A stretch of DNA of 64,000 nt from Neonectria sp. B-13 (lineage: Eukaryota; Ascomycota; Sordariomycetes; Hypocreales; Nectriaceae), in NCBI GenBank assembly GCA_002682825.1, contig NOKP01000001.1, positions 1,700,464 through 1,764,463 on the forward strand, read 5' to 3'. The position numbers and the translations under genes are program-made. The notes below the pieces were generated by a model. It was not told the DNA's origin and searched no databases. It saw only the letters and a list, made by a program, of their open reading frames with translations. The stretch's first letter is position 1. Each line of letters opens with the position of its first letter. Below, in pieces: positions 1 through 11,523 of this stretch.

Positions 1-3000
1 GCCGCCGAGCCAGAAAGGCTGCCGTCAAACATCAAAACTACAAAGAGAGCAGCGAAGACGAAGACGCTAAGAGCGCCTCCGACGGCACCTCCGACGTCAA
101 AGAGGAACCTCCTAAGCCAAGAGCCAGGAAATTGGTCAAGATCAAAGTCCCCCCGTCTGGTGTGGCTCCAACGACACGCAGGGCGACAAGGGCGCACACA
201 GAAGATGCGGAGGAATTCATGGAGCTTTCCAATTCCGGCCGACACGCTGTGCTTTCGCGAGAATCCAGGAGTAGGAGCCCTGAGTCGCTCGCTCGAAACA
301 CGAGGTCCTCTCGCGGGATGAAGGGACTCAAGAAACCCGAGACCATTGTAGAGGCGACACAAGAGACCAGCTCCCGAGAAATCAGAGACGCCGATGAGCC
401 CGATGAACTGTCCCAAGACCCCGAACTCATCGAGATAAAGGAGAAGGATGAGTTGGAGGAGGGGCCGAAGGAGAAACCGGCGGAGGAGCCGGAAGAGCCA
501 GAGGTGGAGCCGGAGCAGGCGCCGGAGCAGGAACCAGAGGTGGAGCCGGAGCAGGCTCAAGTACACGATCAAGAGATGAAAGATTCCGCCAACGAGGAGA
601 CGACTGGAGAAAACGCGCCTGTCGAGACTGTTGAAGAGGATGAGGACGAAGATGACGTTCCCATCACTCGCAGGACAAGGGGCGCGCGTACGAGTGTTTC
701 GGCGCCAGCAGAAGATGTGGAATCCGACGCCGGCCCCAGAAAATCTCGCCGTCTGACTCAAAAAGCTGGCCTCAAGAAATCCACACAGGAACCTAGTAGC
801 GACTTCGATCCCGGCGACGATTCAGACGGATCCGAAAAGGGTCGTGCTGATGACCACGAAATGGAAAGCCCCACTCCTCGAGGCCGACAGAACCGACAGA
901 ACCAACGAGCACAGCCAGCTCGAGCCTCCCGCCGAGGTGGTGATTCTGCGGATGAAGAACCTGATTTCGACCTTGACGAGCTGAACGAAGAGGCTCGTGA
1001 GCTCCGACAAGACTCTCGGTCACGTCGCCGACCTCGAAAGGAGTCTCCCATCGTCTACCAGGAGAGTTCTCGTCGATCTCGAGCCCGCGTCAACTACTAC
1101 ATGCCCCCTCTCACTTCGGTTAATATTGAAGACGAGGAGGCCGAGGCTGCGGCTCCAACGCCTGCTCGAGCACGACGAGGACGCGGCGGCGCCAGCCAGG
1201 GATGGGAACGTAACCTCAATACTACGTTTGGCCCCTTTGGTGGAGGTGGCGGCGCAGGTTCGCTCCTGAACGGCCCTTGGGGCACCGGGGCGGCTGGGGG
1301 AGTTGACTCCGATAGTAGTGACGATGAGATGGTTCACCGCTCAAACGTCGTCGGGAATGTGGGCATGACACCAACGTCCGCGGCTCCTGGTGGGCTGCTT
1401 CCAGGCGCACCAGGCCTCAATCCCGATGGTGTTGGCGCCACTCCTAACGTCGGCAAGATCAAGGACCGCAAGGCTTTGGCAGATGCCGACCCCCTTGGAG
1501 TCGACCTAAACGTCGACTTCAGCAAGGTTGGTGGACTGCAAGGTCACATTGACCAACTGAAAGAGATGGTTCAGCTCCCACTACTCTACCCAGAACTCTT
1601 CACCAGATTCCATGTCACCCCGCCCAGAGGTGTCTTGTTCCACGGCCCCCCCGGTACAGGTAAAACGCTGCTCGCTCGAGCTTTGGCCAATTCAGTTGGC
1701 TCAGGCGGGCGCAAGATCTCTTTCTACATGCGGAAGGGTGCCGATGCTTTGAGCAAGTGGGTTGGCGAGGCCGAGAAGCAGCTTCGATTGCTATTCGAGG
1801 AAGCCAGGAGAACGCAGCCTAGCATCATTTTCTTTGATGAGATCGATGGCCTGGCACCTGTCAGATCCAGCAAGCAGGAGCAGATCCACGCCTCAATTGT
1901 CTCGACTCTTCTGGCCCTCATGGACGGCATGGACGGTCGTGGTCAAGTCATCGTCATCGGCGCCACCAATCGTCCTGATAACATCGATCCCGCACTCCGT
2001 CGCCCAGGCCGTTTTGATCGAGAATTCTACTTCCCCTTGCCCGATATCGAGGGCCGGAAGTCTATTATCAACATCAACACCCCGGACTGGGGTCTCTCTG
2101 AGCAGTTCAAGGATTCTCTGGCCGAGAACACCAAGGGTTACGGAGGTGCCGACTTGCGAGCGCTTTGCACTGAGGCCGCTCTCAACGCTATTCAGCGGAC
2201 GTATCCCCAAATCTACTCATCGATGGAAAAGCTGATGGTTAACCCCGAAAAGATCTCGGTTCATGCCACAGATTTCATGTTATCCATCAAGAAGCTTATT
2301 CCGTCGTCTGAACGATCGGCAACGTCGGGTGCTCGTCCTCTTCCCAGGTCCATCAAGCCATTGCTCCGCGATCAGTTTGACACGGCCAAGCGGACTCTCG
2401 ACGAGCTCTTGCCCCACAAGAAAAAGATGACGGCGTTGGAGGAGGCCATGTATGAGCAATTCGATGATGACGACCACGGCTTTGGCAGGGAGCAATTGCA
2501 TCAAGAATTCGAGCGATCTCGGGTGTTCCGCCCTAGGCTCATCATCTATGGTGTGAGCGGAATGGGTCAAGGCTACCTTGCCTCTGCAATCTTGCACCAT
2601 TTTGAGGGCGTCCATGTGCAGAATTTCGACCTCCCCAGCTTGCTAGTGGATGGACGGGTATGTGTCGAGTGAACCCGAAATTGTGACGAACGACGCTAAT
2701 ATGTCAATAGCCGATTGAACAGGTCATTGTCGGCCTCTTCACGGAAGTGAGACGGCACAAGCCTAGCGTCATATATATCCCCAACGTTGACGCGTGGTAT
2801 ACGACACTGGCAGGCAGTCTTGCTTTCACCACGTTCCAGACCATGTTGAGGTCTATTTCTCCCACCGATCCAGTTCTTCTCCTTGCCACTGCGGAGAACG
2901 ACAAATCAGAGCTTCCCACCGAACTGTTCCGCGACTTGTTTGGATACTCGCAGAAGAATCTAATGGAGATTGCTCGTCCAGAGAAGGTAAGATGTCTGAT

Positions 3001-4721
3001 GAATAATGCCTAAAACGCAATTTGCTCACATCGACTAGGAGAACCGAAGGGAGTACTTCCGTACCACTTTGAACTATATCAAGAAGAAGCCGGCCGAGTT
3101 CCCCGACCCCCAAAACCGTAAAAAGAGGGTGCTTGAGGAACTTCCAGTTGCCCCCAAGGTGGAGCCGCCTCCTCCGACAAAGCTGGAGATGAAGGCCCTT
3201 CAGAAGAAGGATCACCAACTTCTCAATGGCCTGAAGATCCAGCTTCAGCCCATAATGGACCAGATCAACAGGAAGTATAAAAAGTTCAGACAACCCGTCA
3301 TTCCCCAGAACCAGATCGACTATCTCTTCGTCGAATCGGATCCCAACTACGTAAGACCAGATCTTGTGGGAGACATGCCCCGGCCATTTGAGATCGTCAA
3401 AGATAAGTATGACAACGATGTTTTGAGGGACACAGTCACCGGGAAGTGCTACTACAATCTGGAGACGACAACAATAGAGGAGCGCCTGTCGAATGGATTC
3501 TACGCCCGTCCAAAGGACTTCCTGTTTGACATCAAGTCCCTTGCGAAGGACGCGAAGAGTATTGGGGACAAAGAGCGCACCCTCAAAGCCAACGAGCTTC
3601 TGAGCAATGTTGAGGTTGATGTGGCTAGTATCGAAAACAGCACCTCGCACATTGACTGGGAGGCCGTCTATCGACGTCAAATTCAGCGCACCAAGGAGGC
3701 TACCGAGAAGGAACGAAAGAGGAAGGCCATGCAGTCGCTCGTGGATCGTGTTCAGTCCGACCTTGGCGGAGGAAATGACAGTGACTCCCAAGGCCCGGTG
3801 ACACTTGGAGAGCCGGTTCCTGGGTCGCTCACAACAGCCCGGTTCCAGGTCAAAAGCCCACTGTCCAACGGACATGGTATCTCCGGCCAGGAGCCGCACC
3901 CCCTCAGCAATGGCACTTCTTATCCTTCGGGAGAAGGCGATGTTCAGATGAGCGGGGTCGATGACGGGACGCGGCCTATCTCTGAGATGGCTCCCCCCGC
4001 CAAGTCTCAAGACCAAGCCAGCATGGCACCAACGGCGATGACACAGATTTCCCAAAAGTCTATCGTCACTTCCTTGCCACCGGGTGTCTCGCCGTCAGCG
4101 GTTGTAAATGAAGCCTCTACCACAAAGAGCACGGGTCCGTCTACCCATCGCTCATCCGACTTCAGCACTCAGATGACCAACGGAACGCACGCGGATATTC
4201 GAGGCGGCGATGACGACAACGACGGGGATATCCCGGACACGCTGCCTCTGGCCAGTCAACACACTCCTAGCGACGACCCCTGGATTCATTCTCAGGCCGG
4301 GGCCCTCGCCCGAAGCAACCCAGTGCCGATATCGATCCTATCCGGTAGCCCGACTTCGTCTCAGTCCCAGGCCCAGCGGACGCCAGGAAGCTCCAAGATA
4401 CATACGGGGTTGGCTCACCTAGATGACCGCCACTCGATCCGGAATTCAGGCTCATCCACATCTGCATCACAGCCACCGTCGGTCGACGATGCAGTAGAAA
4501 ACTTCCTGGACTTGGTCACGGATGGAACTGGGGGTTGCACTATTGAGCAACTCGAGCAGATAAACCGTGAACTGATGGACAAAATCTGGCGCACCAGGTC
4601 CGAGTGGAACCGTATGAAGGTTGTTGGAGACATTACGGGAGTGTTTAACGATACGATTGGCGAGATAGAGAGCATGCAAGGGATGGGCCCGCTTAGCCAG
4701 CGACACAACCTTGACACCTAG
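1..4721 (+). CDS. YTA7: Yta7/ATAD2-type AAA ATPase with bromodomain-like region (5' end missing)
   Basis: A chromatin-bound AAA+ ATPase that handles histones H3/H4 and sets nucleosome density. The reading frame is open to the left edge (codons start at base 3), so the true start lies outside. Exons are 1-2657, 2711-2986 and 3039-4721. In order: a long acidic, Arg/Lys-rich N-terminal region with Glu/Pro repeats near 440-560; AAA1 with Walker A GPPGTGKT (1644-1667) and Walker B FFDEIDG (about 1830-1850); a degenerate AAA2 whose P-loop reads GVSGMGQG with no Lys, as in the Yta7/ATAD2 family; a bromodomain-like helical region (about 3170-3660); then a Ser/Thr/Pro-rich linker and a conserved C-terminal helical segment (4480-4660). 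Both introns (53 and 52 bp) keep frame and have GT..AG ends. Family assignment is firm; the symbol is by orthology. Confidence 0.93.
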
Positions 4722-5031
4722 GAGGAGAGGTCGAGTACGCGGGGCACTTCATCAGCGCCTGCTTCTCGAGGTGGCAAGGATGTAAGTGGGCTCAGGGCGC
4801 GTGGGAGGCGAGGTACGGGTTCTTGTAATATGAGCAAAGGAAAGAAAGCGACGAGTGGGTGATTGATTGTGCAGTCCATATTTCGGAGTTTGGGGGGGTT
4901 TTGCGGCCTTGGGGGCCAGAGGATGTTAGATGTGTCCGCTCTAGAGGATATCGAGTTTCAGGGTTAACTTTCCATTGTATGACTAGCTGCACACTTGTCT
5001 TGTCTTATATAAAAAAAAATCAATGGCGTGG
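4722..5031. other. Intergenic region between convergent genes
   Basis: About 310 bp between the stop of the Yta7-like gene and the stop of the short-chain dehydrogenase on the other strand. It should hold both 3' UTRs. An A-tract at about 5010-5019 precedes the dehydrogenase stop. No gene is seen. Confidence 0.6.
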
Positions 5032-6164
5032 CTACAGTTTTGCCTTATCTTTGCTACTGTCGTACCGCTTTCCTTGGTCGTCTTGCTCGGCGACAGTCAA
5101 GTCTGGGAGCTTCAAGGGAAGCATCCGGCGTGGAGACGTACCAGGGACGACGCTGTACTTGGAGAAGTCGGTGACGCCAGCGTGGTCGCGAAGGAAGTCC
5201 TCGTCCAGGAGCAGCTCGCCGTTGACAACGGACGGGGGCGCTTTCAGGATGGCGAGGATGGCATCGGAGAAGATGGTGCCTTTGCGGAGGTCGTTTGCTT
5301 CGTCTGGGTTGGCGACGGTGAACTGTTCTGTGGCGGCGGATTCAATGGCCTTGGGTGTACATGTCAACATGGAATATTCATACGGGAGACTTGTGGTGAT
5401 AGTAGGGAAAGAAAACGAAGATTAGTGACATACCACGGCGGGCCAAATGCTCGTGATGGCCATTTCGTTGCCTTCCTCGCGCTCAAAGTCCATGGCGAGT
5501 CCCTTGGTCAGCACGCTCATGCCGATCTTGCCCATGGCGTAGGCCGTCTTGCCGCGGAAGAAGCGGCTGTAGATGGGCGGACTGACGACGACGATGCGGC
5601 CGCGGGGGCGCAGATGGGGCAGCGTGGCCTCAATGGTGGCATAGAGGCCTTCGGGGTTGACACGCTGCATGAGCTGGAAGCGCTTCAGGGGCGTGGATGC
5701 CACGGAAGCCCAGTAGATGGCGCCGGAGTTGTAGACGAGGACGTCGATACGGCCGTATGTCTCGAGGGTTTGTGTTAGTGATTGGGGCAGTGGAGAGGGA
5801 TGGGATGCTCACAGAGATGGTCTTGGCGACGAGGGCTTGGATGTTCTCAGGGGAGCGAACGTCAACCTGGACGGCGGTTGCGTCGCCACCGGCCGAGACG
5901 ATCTCGCGCGCGACGGTGGTGATGGTAGAGGCCGAGGAGTTGGGGTTTGGGGGGAACGGGTCAACGGGCTTGGAAGGGTCACTGACGGTCTTGGCCGCGA
6001 CGACGACTGGTTGAAAGATGATCTGTTAGCGGCCTAAGTACATCGCACAAGGTGAAGGTGACGGCCGAACCAGCGTAGCCGTTGTTGGCGAGGTCGATGG
6101 CGACTTGGCGGCCGATGCCTCGAGAGGCGCCGACCACGAGGGCGACGGGTTTACCAGCGGGCAT
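5032..6164 (-). CDS. Short-chain dehydrogenase/reductase, HSDL2-like, with C-terminal AKL (peroxisomal)
   Basis: NAD(P)-dependent oxidoreductase of the SDR family, about 310 residues, closest in layout to hydroxysteroid dehydrogenase-like 2; the substrate cannot be told. Minus-strand exons are 6164-6071, 6006-5813, 5760-5434 and 5349-5032. The three introns (64, 52 and 84 bp) have GT..AG ends and keep frame. Visible: the cofactor motif GASRGIG (Gly12, Gly16, Gly18), an NSGA variant of NAGA near residue 107, Asn131, and the catalytic set Ser156, Tyr170, Lys174 (YAMGK). The protein ends in AKL, a variant of the peroxisomal PTS1 tripeptide; mammalian HSDL2 is also peroxisomal. The gene diverges from a GST-kappa gene that also ends in a PTS1. 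Confidence 0.92.
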
Positions 6165-6561
6165 GGTTGTTACAGTATCGTCTACTTAGTTTGTGGGAGA
6201 TTGATTTGATGGCGATGGTTGGATCTATCAAAGGGTGGGTTGATGAGAGTACGTATAAGACACTATATAATGGAGAATGGAGAATGGAGAATGGTCGTAT
6301 AAGCAAGCTGGTGTTGTTGGTTGGCGACCGGGGTGAAGCTGAAGGTCAGTTCGGCTGGGCTTCCCCGGACCTCGGCAGCTCCACCCCCGGCCACCCACAT
6401 GACACCCGTCCGGGGAAGATATGTAATTCATCCCGACTACAGCGGCCCGTCGCCATCGACCTCATCAACCACCCGCATCACGTCTTTGTTTGACCAGCAT
6501 CATACAAACTCATTTCTCAAGTCACCAATACCGTACACCCACCAAGATCCACTCTGGCATA
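6165..6561. promoter_or_regulatory. Shared divergent intergenic region of the dehydrogenase and GST-kappa genes
   Basis: A 397-bp stretch between two divergent start codons, so it must carry both promoters and 5' leaders. A short direct repeat of GGAGAAT (three copies near 6271-6292) and a TATATAA (about 6264-6270) are visible; their role is unknown. No ORF of interest. Confidence 0.6.
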
Positions 6562-7554
6562 ATGGGCGGGCGCATCGACTGTTACCTGGACATTGGTGAG
6601 CCAGCCCCCGGACAGAGCTGCTTTACGTACATGTCACGTCTCCGTGCTTACACGTTTCTCTCCCAGTGTCCTTCTACAGCTATGTGGGTTTCGAGGACTT
6701 GAGGAGGAACTTGGATCAGTTGGCTGCGCACCATGTTGAGGTTGAGTATGTGTTTCCACCAGCATTGGTTCATATCGGAATCTCCTCCCTCCTGTTTGTT
6801 ATTCTGGATCGAATGGCGCTGACAGCAACCCAGGTTCCATCCTGTATTCTTGGGTGGCATCAACAATCTCTCTGGTAAGACACTCCACGTAACGCAGTCC
6901 CTTTAAGAACATCATTTTCTTATTCCGAGAAATGCTAGGAAACCAACCCCCATGGTTCCTCCCAGCAAAGGCCGTCTACCTCGCCGACGACTCCCTGCGC
7001 GCCGCCGAGCGCCTCTCACTGCCCTACCAAGGCAGCCCCAAGGACCTCATGGCCATGTCCAAGACGCTGTCGCCGCTACGCGCCCTGCATTTCATCAAAG
7101 CCAACTACCCAACCGACACGTTCCTCTCCACCTTTGCCCTGTTCTTCCACAAGCTCTGGACACCGCCGCACGTGAACCTGGTCGACGACGCCAACCTCAA
7201 GGCGGCGCTGGCTGAGGCAACGGAGACGCTCGACGGCGGCAGAAAGCTTTTCACTGCAGAGGACGTCGAGAAGATCATGGCGGGTAGGGATTCCATGAGA
7301 GATCGCGTGAAGCAGTTAACAGGCGAGGCGGTCGAGAAGGGCGCGTTCGGGGCGCCGTGGTTGTGGGCGACGAACAGTGAGGGTAAGACGGCGGCGTTCT
7401 TTGGGAGCGATAGGTATGTTGTTTATTCCAAGAAAAAGGAGACGAAGCTGGGGGAACTGTTTTTGCTAACCGGGATTGCAGATTTAATCACATCTACAGG
7501 TTCTTGGGGATTCCGTTCCAGGATGTTGCGGTGCTCCCGCCATCCAAGCTGTAA
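6562..7554 (+). CDS. Kappa-class glutathione S-transferase (DsbA-like fold), C-terminal SKL
   Basis: A 233-residue thioredoxin-fold enzyme of the DSBA/GST-kappa/2-hydroxychromene-2-carboxylate isomerase family, which conjugates or isomerises substrates with glutathione. Exons are 6562-6595, 6667-6745, 6834-6874, 6939-7413 and 7482-7554; all four introns have GT..AG ends and keep frame. The N-terminus has the family strand-loop DIVSFYSYVGFE, in which Ser13 matches the catalytic Ser of human GSTK1. The C-terminal part has GAFGAPWLW and FFGSDR, the conserved cis-Pro and active-site region. The last three residues are SKL, the classical PTS1 peroxisomal signal; human GSTK1 is found in peroxisomes and mitochondria. 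The next gene, DHFR, starts 290 bp downstream on the same strand. Confidence 0.93.
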
Positions 7555-7843
7555 GATACAGGGAGACGATGCGTGGTGCTTGAGTTGGGAATCCGACTAC
7601 GAATACATAGACGGTTGCCTCCATCACAAGGGCTCAAAAACAACACAAAATGAGAGATTGTAAACACATCGTCATACTATGATATAATATGGTTGTGGTG
7701 AAATGTCGTATTATAGACTGTCGGATCGAATGAATCTGTCTAACAATTGGAGTTGTGACAGACACTATTTTCACACACTCAGCGACACGCCCACTTTCAC
7801 ACTTTGCATCTCGGTCTTGCATCGCCAACCAACTCACCCAACC

Positions 7844-8557
7844 ATGCAGCCCCTCGAACTGACGCTCATCGTCGCCGCGACCCGGAACATGGGCATCGGA
7901 GCCAACGGCGCCATGCCCTGGACCGGCTTGCGCAAGGAGATGCAGTACTTTGCGCGGGTCACGACGCGCCTCCCACCTCAGGTATGTTTTTCTCACGCCT
8001 TCTCCCGCTTTGTTCGTGGACAACCTCGTTCCGTGACAGACGCCGGTTACTAAACACGCAATCCCTGCTAGGCTCCGTCCACAGCCGTTAATGCCGTCAT
8101 CATGGGCCGCAAGACGTGGGACTCGATCCCCGCCAGATTCCGCCCACTCAAGGACCGCCTCAACATTGTCATCTCCCGCTCCGCGCCGGCCGCGCCCCCG
8201 GCCGCCGACGCCGACCCGCGCGGCCCCGAGCCCGTCAAGGTCGCCTCGCTGGACGCCGCGCTGCAGTACGCCCGCGCCCACGCCGACGTCGCCCGCGTCT
8301 TCGTCATGGGCGGCGCGCAGATCTACGACGCCGCCCTCCAGGTGCCCGAGGTCCGCCGCGTGCTGCTGACGAGCATCACCCGCGACTTCGACTGCGACGT
8401 CTTCTTCCCGCTGCGGCTGGGGGACGACGGCCTGACGAATTGGGCGCGGAGACCCAGGGAGGAGCTGGAGCGGTGGACGGGCCAGGGGGTTGTGGAGGGT
8501 GGACAGGAGGAGGCAGGGACTCAGTATGAGTTTCAGATGTGGGAGAAGACCGATTGA
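7844..8557 (+). CDS. DFR1: Dihydrofolate reductase
   Basis: Reduces dihydrofolate to tetrahydrofolate with NADPH and so feeds thymidylate, purine and methionine synthesis. Two exons, 7844-7981 and 8072-8557, with a 90-bp intron; product 207 residues, normal for fungal DHFR. Hallmarks: a first strand with GIGANGAMPW (folate-binding and Met20-loop region), MGRKTWDSIP (NADPH-binding helix), RLNIVISR, and VFVMGGAQIYDAAL with the conserved Gly-Gly pair. Exon 2 is very rich in G and C, especially at 8180-8420, which gives long open shadows in other frames. The gene ends 208 bp from the stop of the convergent CBP3 gene. Confidence 0.96.
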
Positions 8558-8764
8558 TGAATTGAGGTTACGTTTACTGCAAACGGAGATGGTATGTATA
8601 TCATCATGAATTATGCATGTATGTACAACGATCAGGATGCTTGCCCTAAAGTCCACCGCCTAGCCTTCTTCCGTCCCCAACATACTCATACATACATTGT
8701 CTCATCCTCGTCAACCGGTTTATAATCCATATTCCCCACATTGATAGTACAGCCATCCGCGCCC

Positions 8765-9771
8765 TCAATTCACCGAAACCTTGGGCGTTGCTGCTGGTGG
8801 TGCGTCCTCCGCCTTCGCCTTGGCCTGCACCGGCCGCCTCCCCAAGCCCGCCGCCGCCTCCTCCGGCTGCTCGCTAGTCTGCGGGTCCCAGAACGCATCC
8901 ACCGGCCTGGCCAGGATCTTCGGGGCCTGGGCGGCGAGCATGTTGTCGTTGATGGCCTCGAGGCGCATCAGCGACGACCGCATCCACCCCACAATGGCCA
9001 CCAGCGTTCTCGGGTCCACGTCTGGCGACCCCTTGAAGAGATTCCGCCAGACAGCGCTGGCCAGGATAGCGTCACCCTTGAACAGACCCTCGTCGTAGGC
9101 CAGCAGCAGGCCGCGCCACTGGACGAAGATGTCCTTGAGGTACCGCTGTCGCAGGGCGCTCGACGTGATGTGGTGGTCGATGTGCATCTTCTTCTCGCAC
9201 TCGAAGAAGAAGTGGTCCGTCAGCTGGTGCTGCCAGTTGTGGAAGGAGTCGCGGTCGAAGCAGCGTATCCGGGCGTTGATCAGGTACAAGTGCAGCATGG
9301 TGACGTGGGACCAGGTGCTGAAGGTGGGAGGGAGCTTGAATTCTATTGCCGGCGTCGCGGGTCAGTTCAGGTAGGAGCCCTGAGAGAGGCTTTCGAGGGG
9401 CCAAACATACTGCTATGCCAGGCATTTCCCGGGTTGATCGAGGTGCCAACTTCCTCGCCATCCTCGGCAAGCGTCACGCTCTCGTCCTTGCGCTCCTTCT
9501 CGGTAATGTGGTAGTCGGCAGCCTTGGACGTCGCCTTGAACAGCTGCTCGGTGGCGCCCAACACGCGGTAAGGCTCGGCCACGGCGCTGCTGAGGCCCTT
9601 GAGGAGGTTCCTTGAGGCGGTCCTGCTGAAATGCCGGACGGGGATCGACACGGGGGCCCTGGCCGGCGGGAGAAAGCTCTTCGGGGCGGCGGCTCGAGAT
9701 GCGCTGGCGCGGATTGCGGCCCGGACGAAGGTCCTCGTCTGGGCCCGGCAGGTCTCACAGGCCATGCTCAT
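8765..9771 (-). CDS. CBP3: Ubiquinol-cytochrome c chaperone (CBP3/UQCC1 family), mitochondrial
   Basis: An assembly factor of respiratory complex III; in yeast Cbp3 binds mitochondrial ribosomes and newly made cytochrome b. Minus-strand exons are 9771-9411 and 9342-8765, split by a 68-bp intron with a CTGAC-like branch site; product 312 residues. The N-terminal 60 residues are rich in Arg, Ala and Ser with almost no acidic residues, as expected of a mitochondrial presequence. The chaperone domain starts at the exon junction with WHSKFKLPPTF and continues through helices containing FFFECEKKMHIDHHI and LLLAYDEGLFKGDA, both typical of the family. The Ala/Pro/Lys-rich tail is variable. Confidence 0.92.
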
Positions 9772-10131
9772 GATTTCGGATGGGTGTTGAGGGGGAGAGG
9801 AACGCGGCGGGACACGCTGGGAGAGGAATTCGTGGGGTCTTCACGTCATGGCCGAGGACATGACCGCATGGATATGTCAATTGCAAAGAAAAATGCCTGC
9901 CATGTGAGTGGTCCCGGGAGAATGTCGGTAGGGCGGATGTCATCCTGAGCCCACATAGTCCAAGATGCACTGTCTCACACTGTACATTAGGTTTACTACC
10001 ACGAACTTCATGACGACGACAACTCAAGCTAGCTTCCTGAAACCAATTCCTTGTAGTATTGTACATGCTGGTGAGCGTGATAATAACAGCGACTGGAAAT
10101 TTGTACATCATGTTGTTACAGACAAAAAAAC
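9772..10131. other. Intergenic region
   Basis: 360 bp upstream of CBP3 (minus) and downstream of the CEM1 stop (minus). It should hold the CBP3 promoter and the CEM1 3' UTR. No gene is seen. Confidence 0.55.
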
Positions 10132-11523
10132 CTATACAAACTTGGAGAAAACCAGCGAGCTGTTCGTGCCACCAAACCCAAAGCTATTAGAGACGGCGAC
10201 GTCGACTTGTTTCTGTTGTGCTGAGTGAGGCACAAAATTGAAACTAGCACCTACGTTGGGCTTGCCCAGATTCAGAGTGGCAGGTACAACGTTCTGGGTA
10301 AGATTGTTAGCCGTGGCCGTCTCTTAAAAGACAGCGCAGAAACTCACCTCGTGAATCGCGAGGATCGAGAACAAAGCCTCGATGGCGCCGGCAGCTCCCA
10401 AAAGATGTCCGATTGCTCCTTTGGTGCTGCTGACGGTAATGTTCGACTCGATTGAGTGACCCTCTTCTCCCAGCATGAGCCGTCGAATGGCTGACGACTC
10501 TGCGGCATCGCCAACTAGGGTACCTGTTGCATGAGCGTTGATGTAGTCGACTTGTGACGGCTTGAGCCCGGCATTCTTAAGTGCCTTCTTCATGGCAAGA
10601 AATGCGCCGTGGCCGTCTTCACGCGGTGCCGTCATATGATGGGCGTCCCCGCTACAGCCATAACCCTTGATCTCGGCGTAGATGCGAGCTCCGCGGGCTT
10701 TGGCATGCTCGAGCTCCTCGAGAATACACACGGCAGCTCCCTCGGAAACGACAAACCCGCTTCGGTCACTGTCAAATGGGCGGCAGCTCGCTGTCGGGTC
10801 GTTGTTGTACGCCGTAGAAAGCGACCTTGCACGACCGAATCCTGCAAAAGTCAAGGGATGGATGCAGGATTCGGACCCTCCAGCAACCATAACGTCAGCA
10901 TCGCCCATTGCGACGAACCGAGAGGCATCGCCGATGGAATGCGCGCCAGTTGTGCAGGCCGTTGTTGCCGCATGATTAGGCCCCTGGAAGCCGTGCCTCA
11001 TAGCTATATGTCCTGCAGCCATGTTGATCAAGATCTTGGGGACGAACAGCGGAGAGACCTTCTTGTAACCCTGCTGAGGCGGTTAGAGTCCACACGTAAA
11101 CGAACATATCGGGGTTTCTACCTCTCGATGATGCGTCAGGCTGGTCTCGTAGATTTCATCCAAGTTTCCGATGCCGCTCCCTAGGCACACACCCGTCGCC
11201 TCCAGCTCCTCTTGACTAGACGGTTCCCACCCGGCATCTTTCAAAGCCATGCTGCTTGCTGCGACTGCGTATTGCGTGAACTTGGACATACGCCGCTGCT
11301 CCGTCGTGCTGAGCCAGTCCGACGCCGTCCATCGGCCTTCTCCTTCGCCGCTGGGGACCACCCCGGCAACGGTGCTGGTCAGCTCCCGCCACCGGGCCTG
11401 GGGCTCGAGATGTGCGACGCTGACAATTCCTGAGTTGCCGGCCAAGAGGCGAGTCCAGGATCGTTGAACACCAACTCCTAAGGGCGTGATGGCCCCGAGG
11501 CCAGTCACCACTACTCGACGCAT
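10132..11523 (-). CDS. CEM1: Mitochondrial beta-ketoacyl-ACP synthase (KAS I/II type)
   Basis: The condensing enzyme of the mitochondrial type II fatty-acid pathway, which makes octanoyl-ACP for lipoate. Minus-strand exons are 11523-11122, 11070-10348 and 10293-10132, with 51- and 54-bp introns; product 428 residues. The catalytic triad is complete: Cys173 in [10 protein letters not shown], His314 in NAHATGT and His356 in [12 protein letters not shown], with the family Lys351. The glycine-rich C-terminal strand reads [12 protein letters not shown]. The protein starts straight into the core ([16 protein letters not shown]) without a long presequence, as yeast Cem1 does. Mitochondrial location therefore rests on family knowledge, because fungi use the large cytosolic FAS for bulk synthesis. 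Confidence 0.95.

Noticed and set aside
132..2672. Apparent start of the Yta7-like protein at 132
   Set aside because: The codon at 132 is TTG and the frame is open back to base 3, so the true start is upstream of the window.
2853..4055. 400-codon minus-strand frame
   Set aside because: Exactly opposite the conserved third exon of the Yta7-like gene; no domain, so an antisense shadow.
5023..5778. 251-codon plus-strand frame
   Set aside because: Opposite the short-chain dehydrogenase exons and spanning one of its introns; no domain.
7634..8656. 340-codon minus-strand frame
   Set aside because: Antisense to DHFR and produced by its G+C-rich exon.
8741..9514. 257-codon plus-strand frame
   Set aside because: Antisense to CBP3 and running across its intron; no domain.
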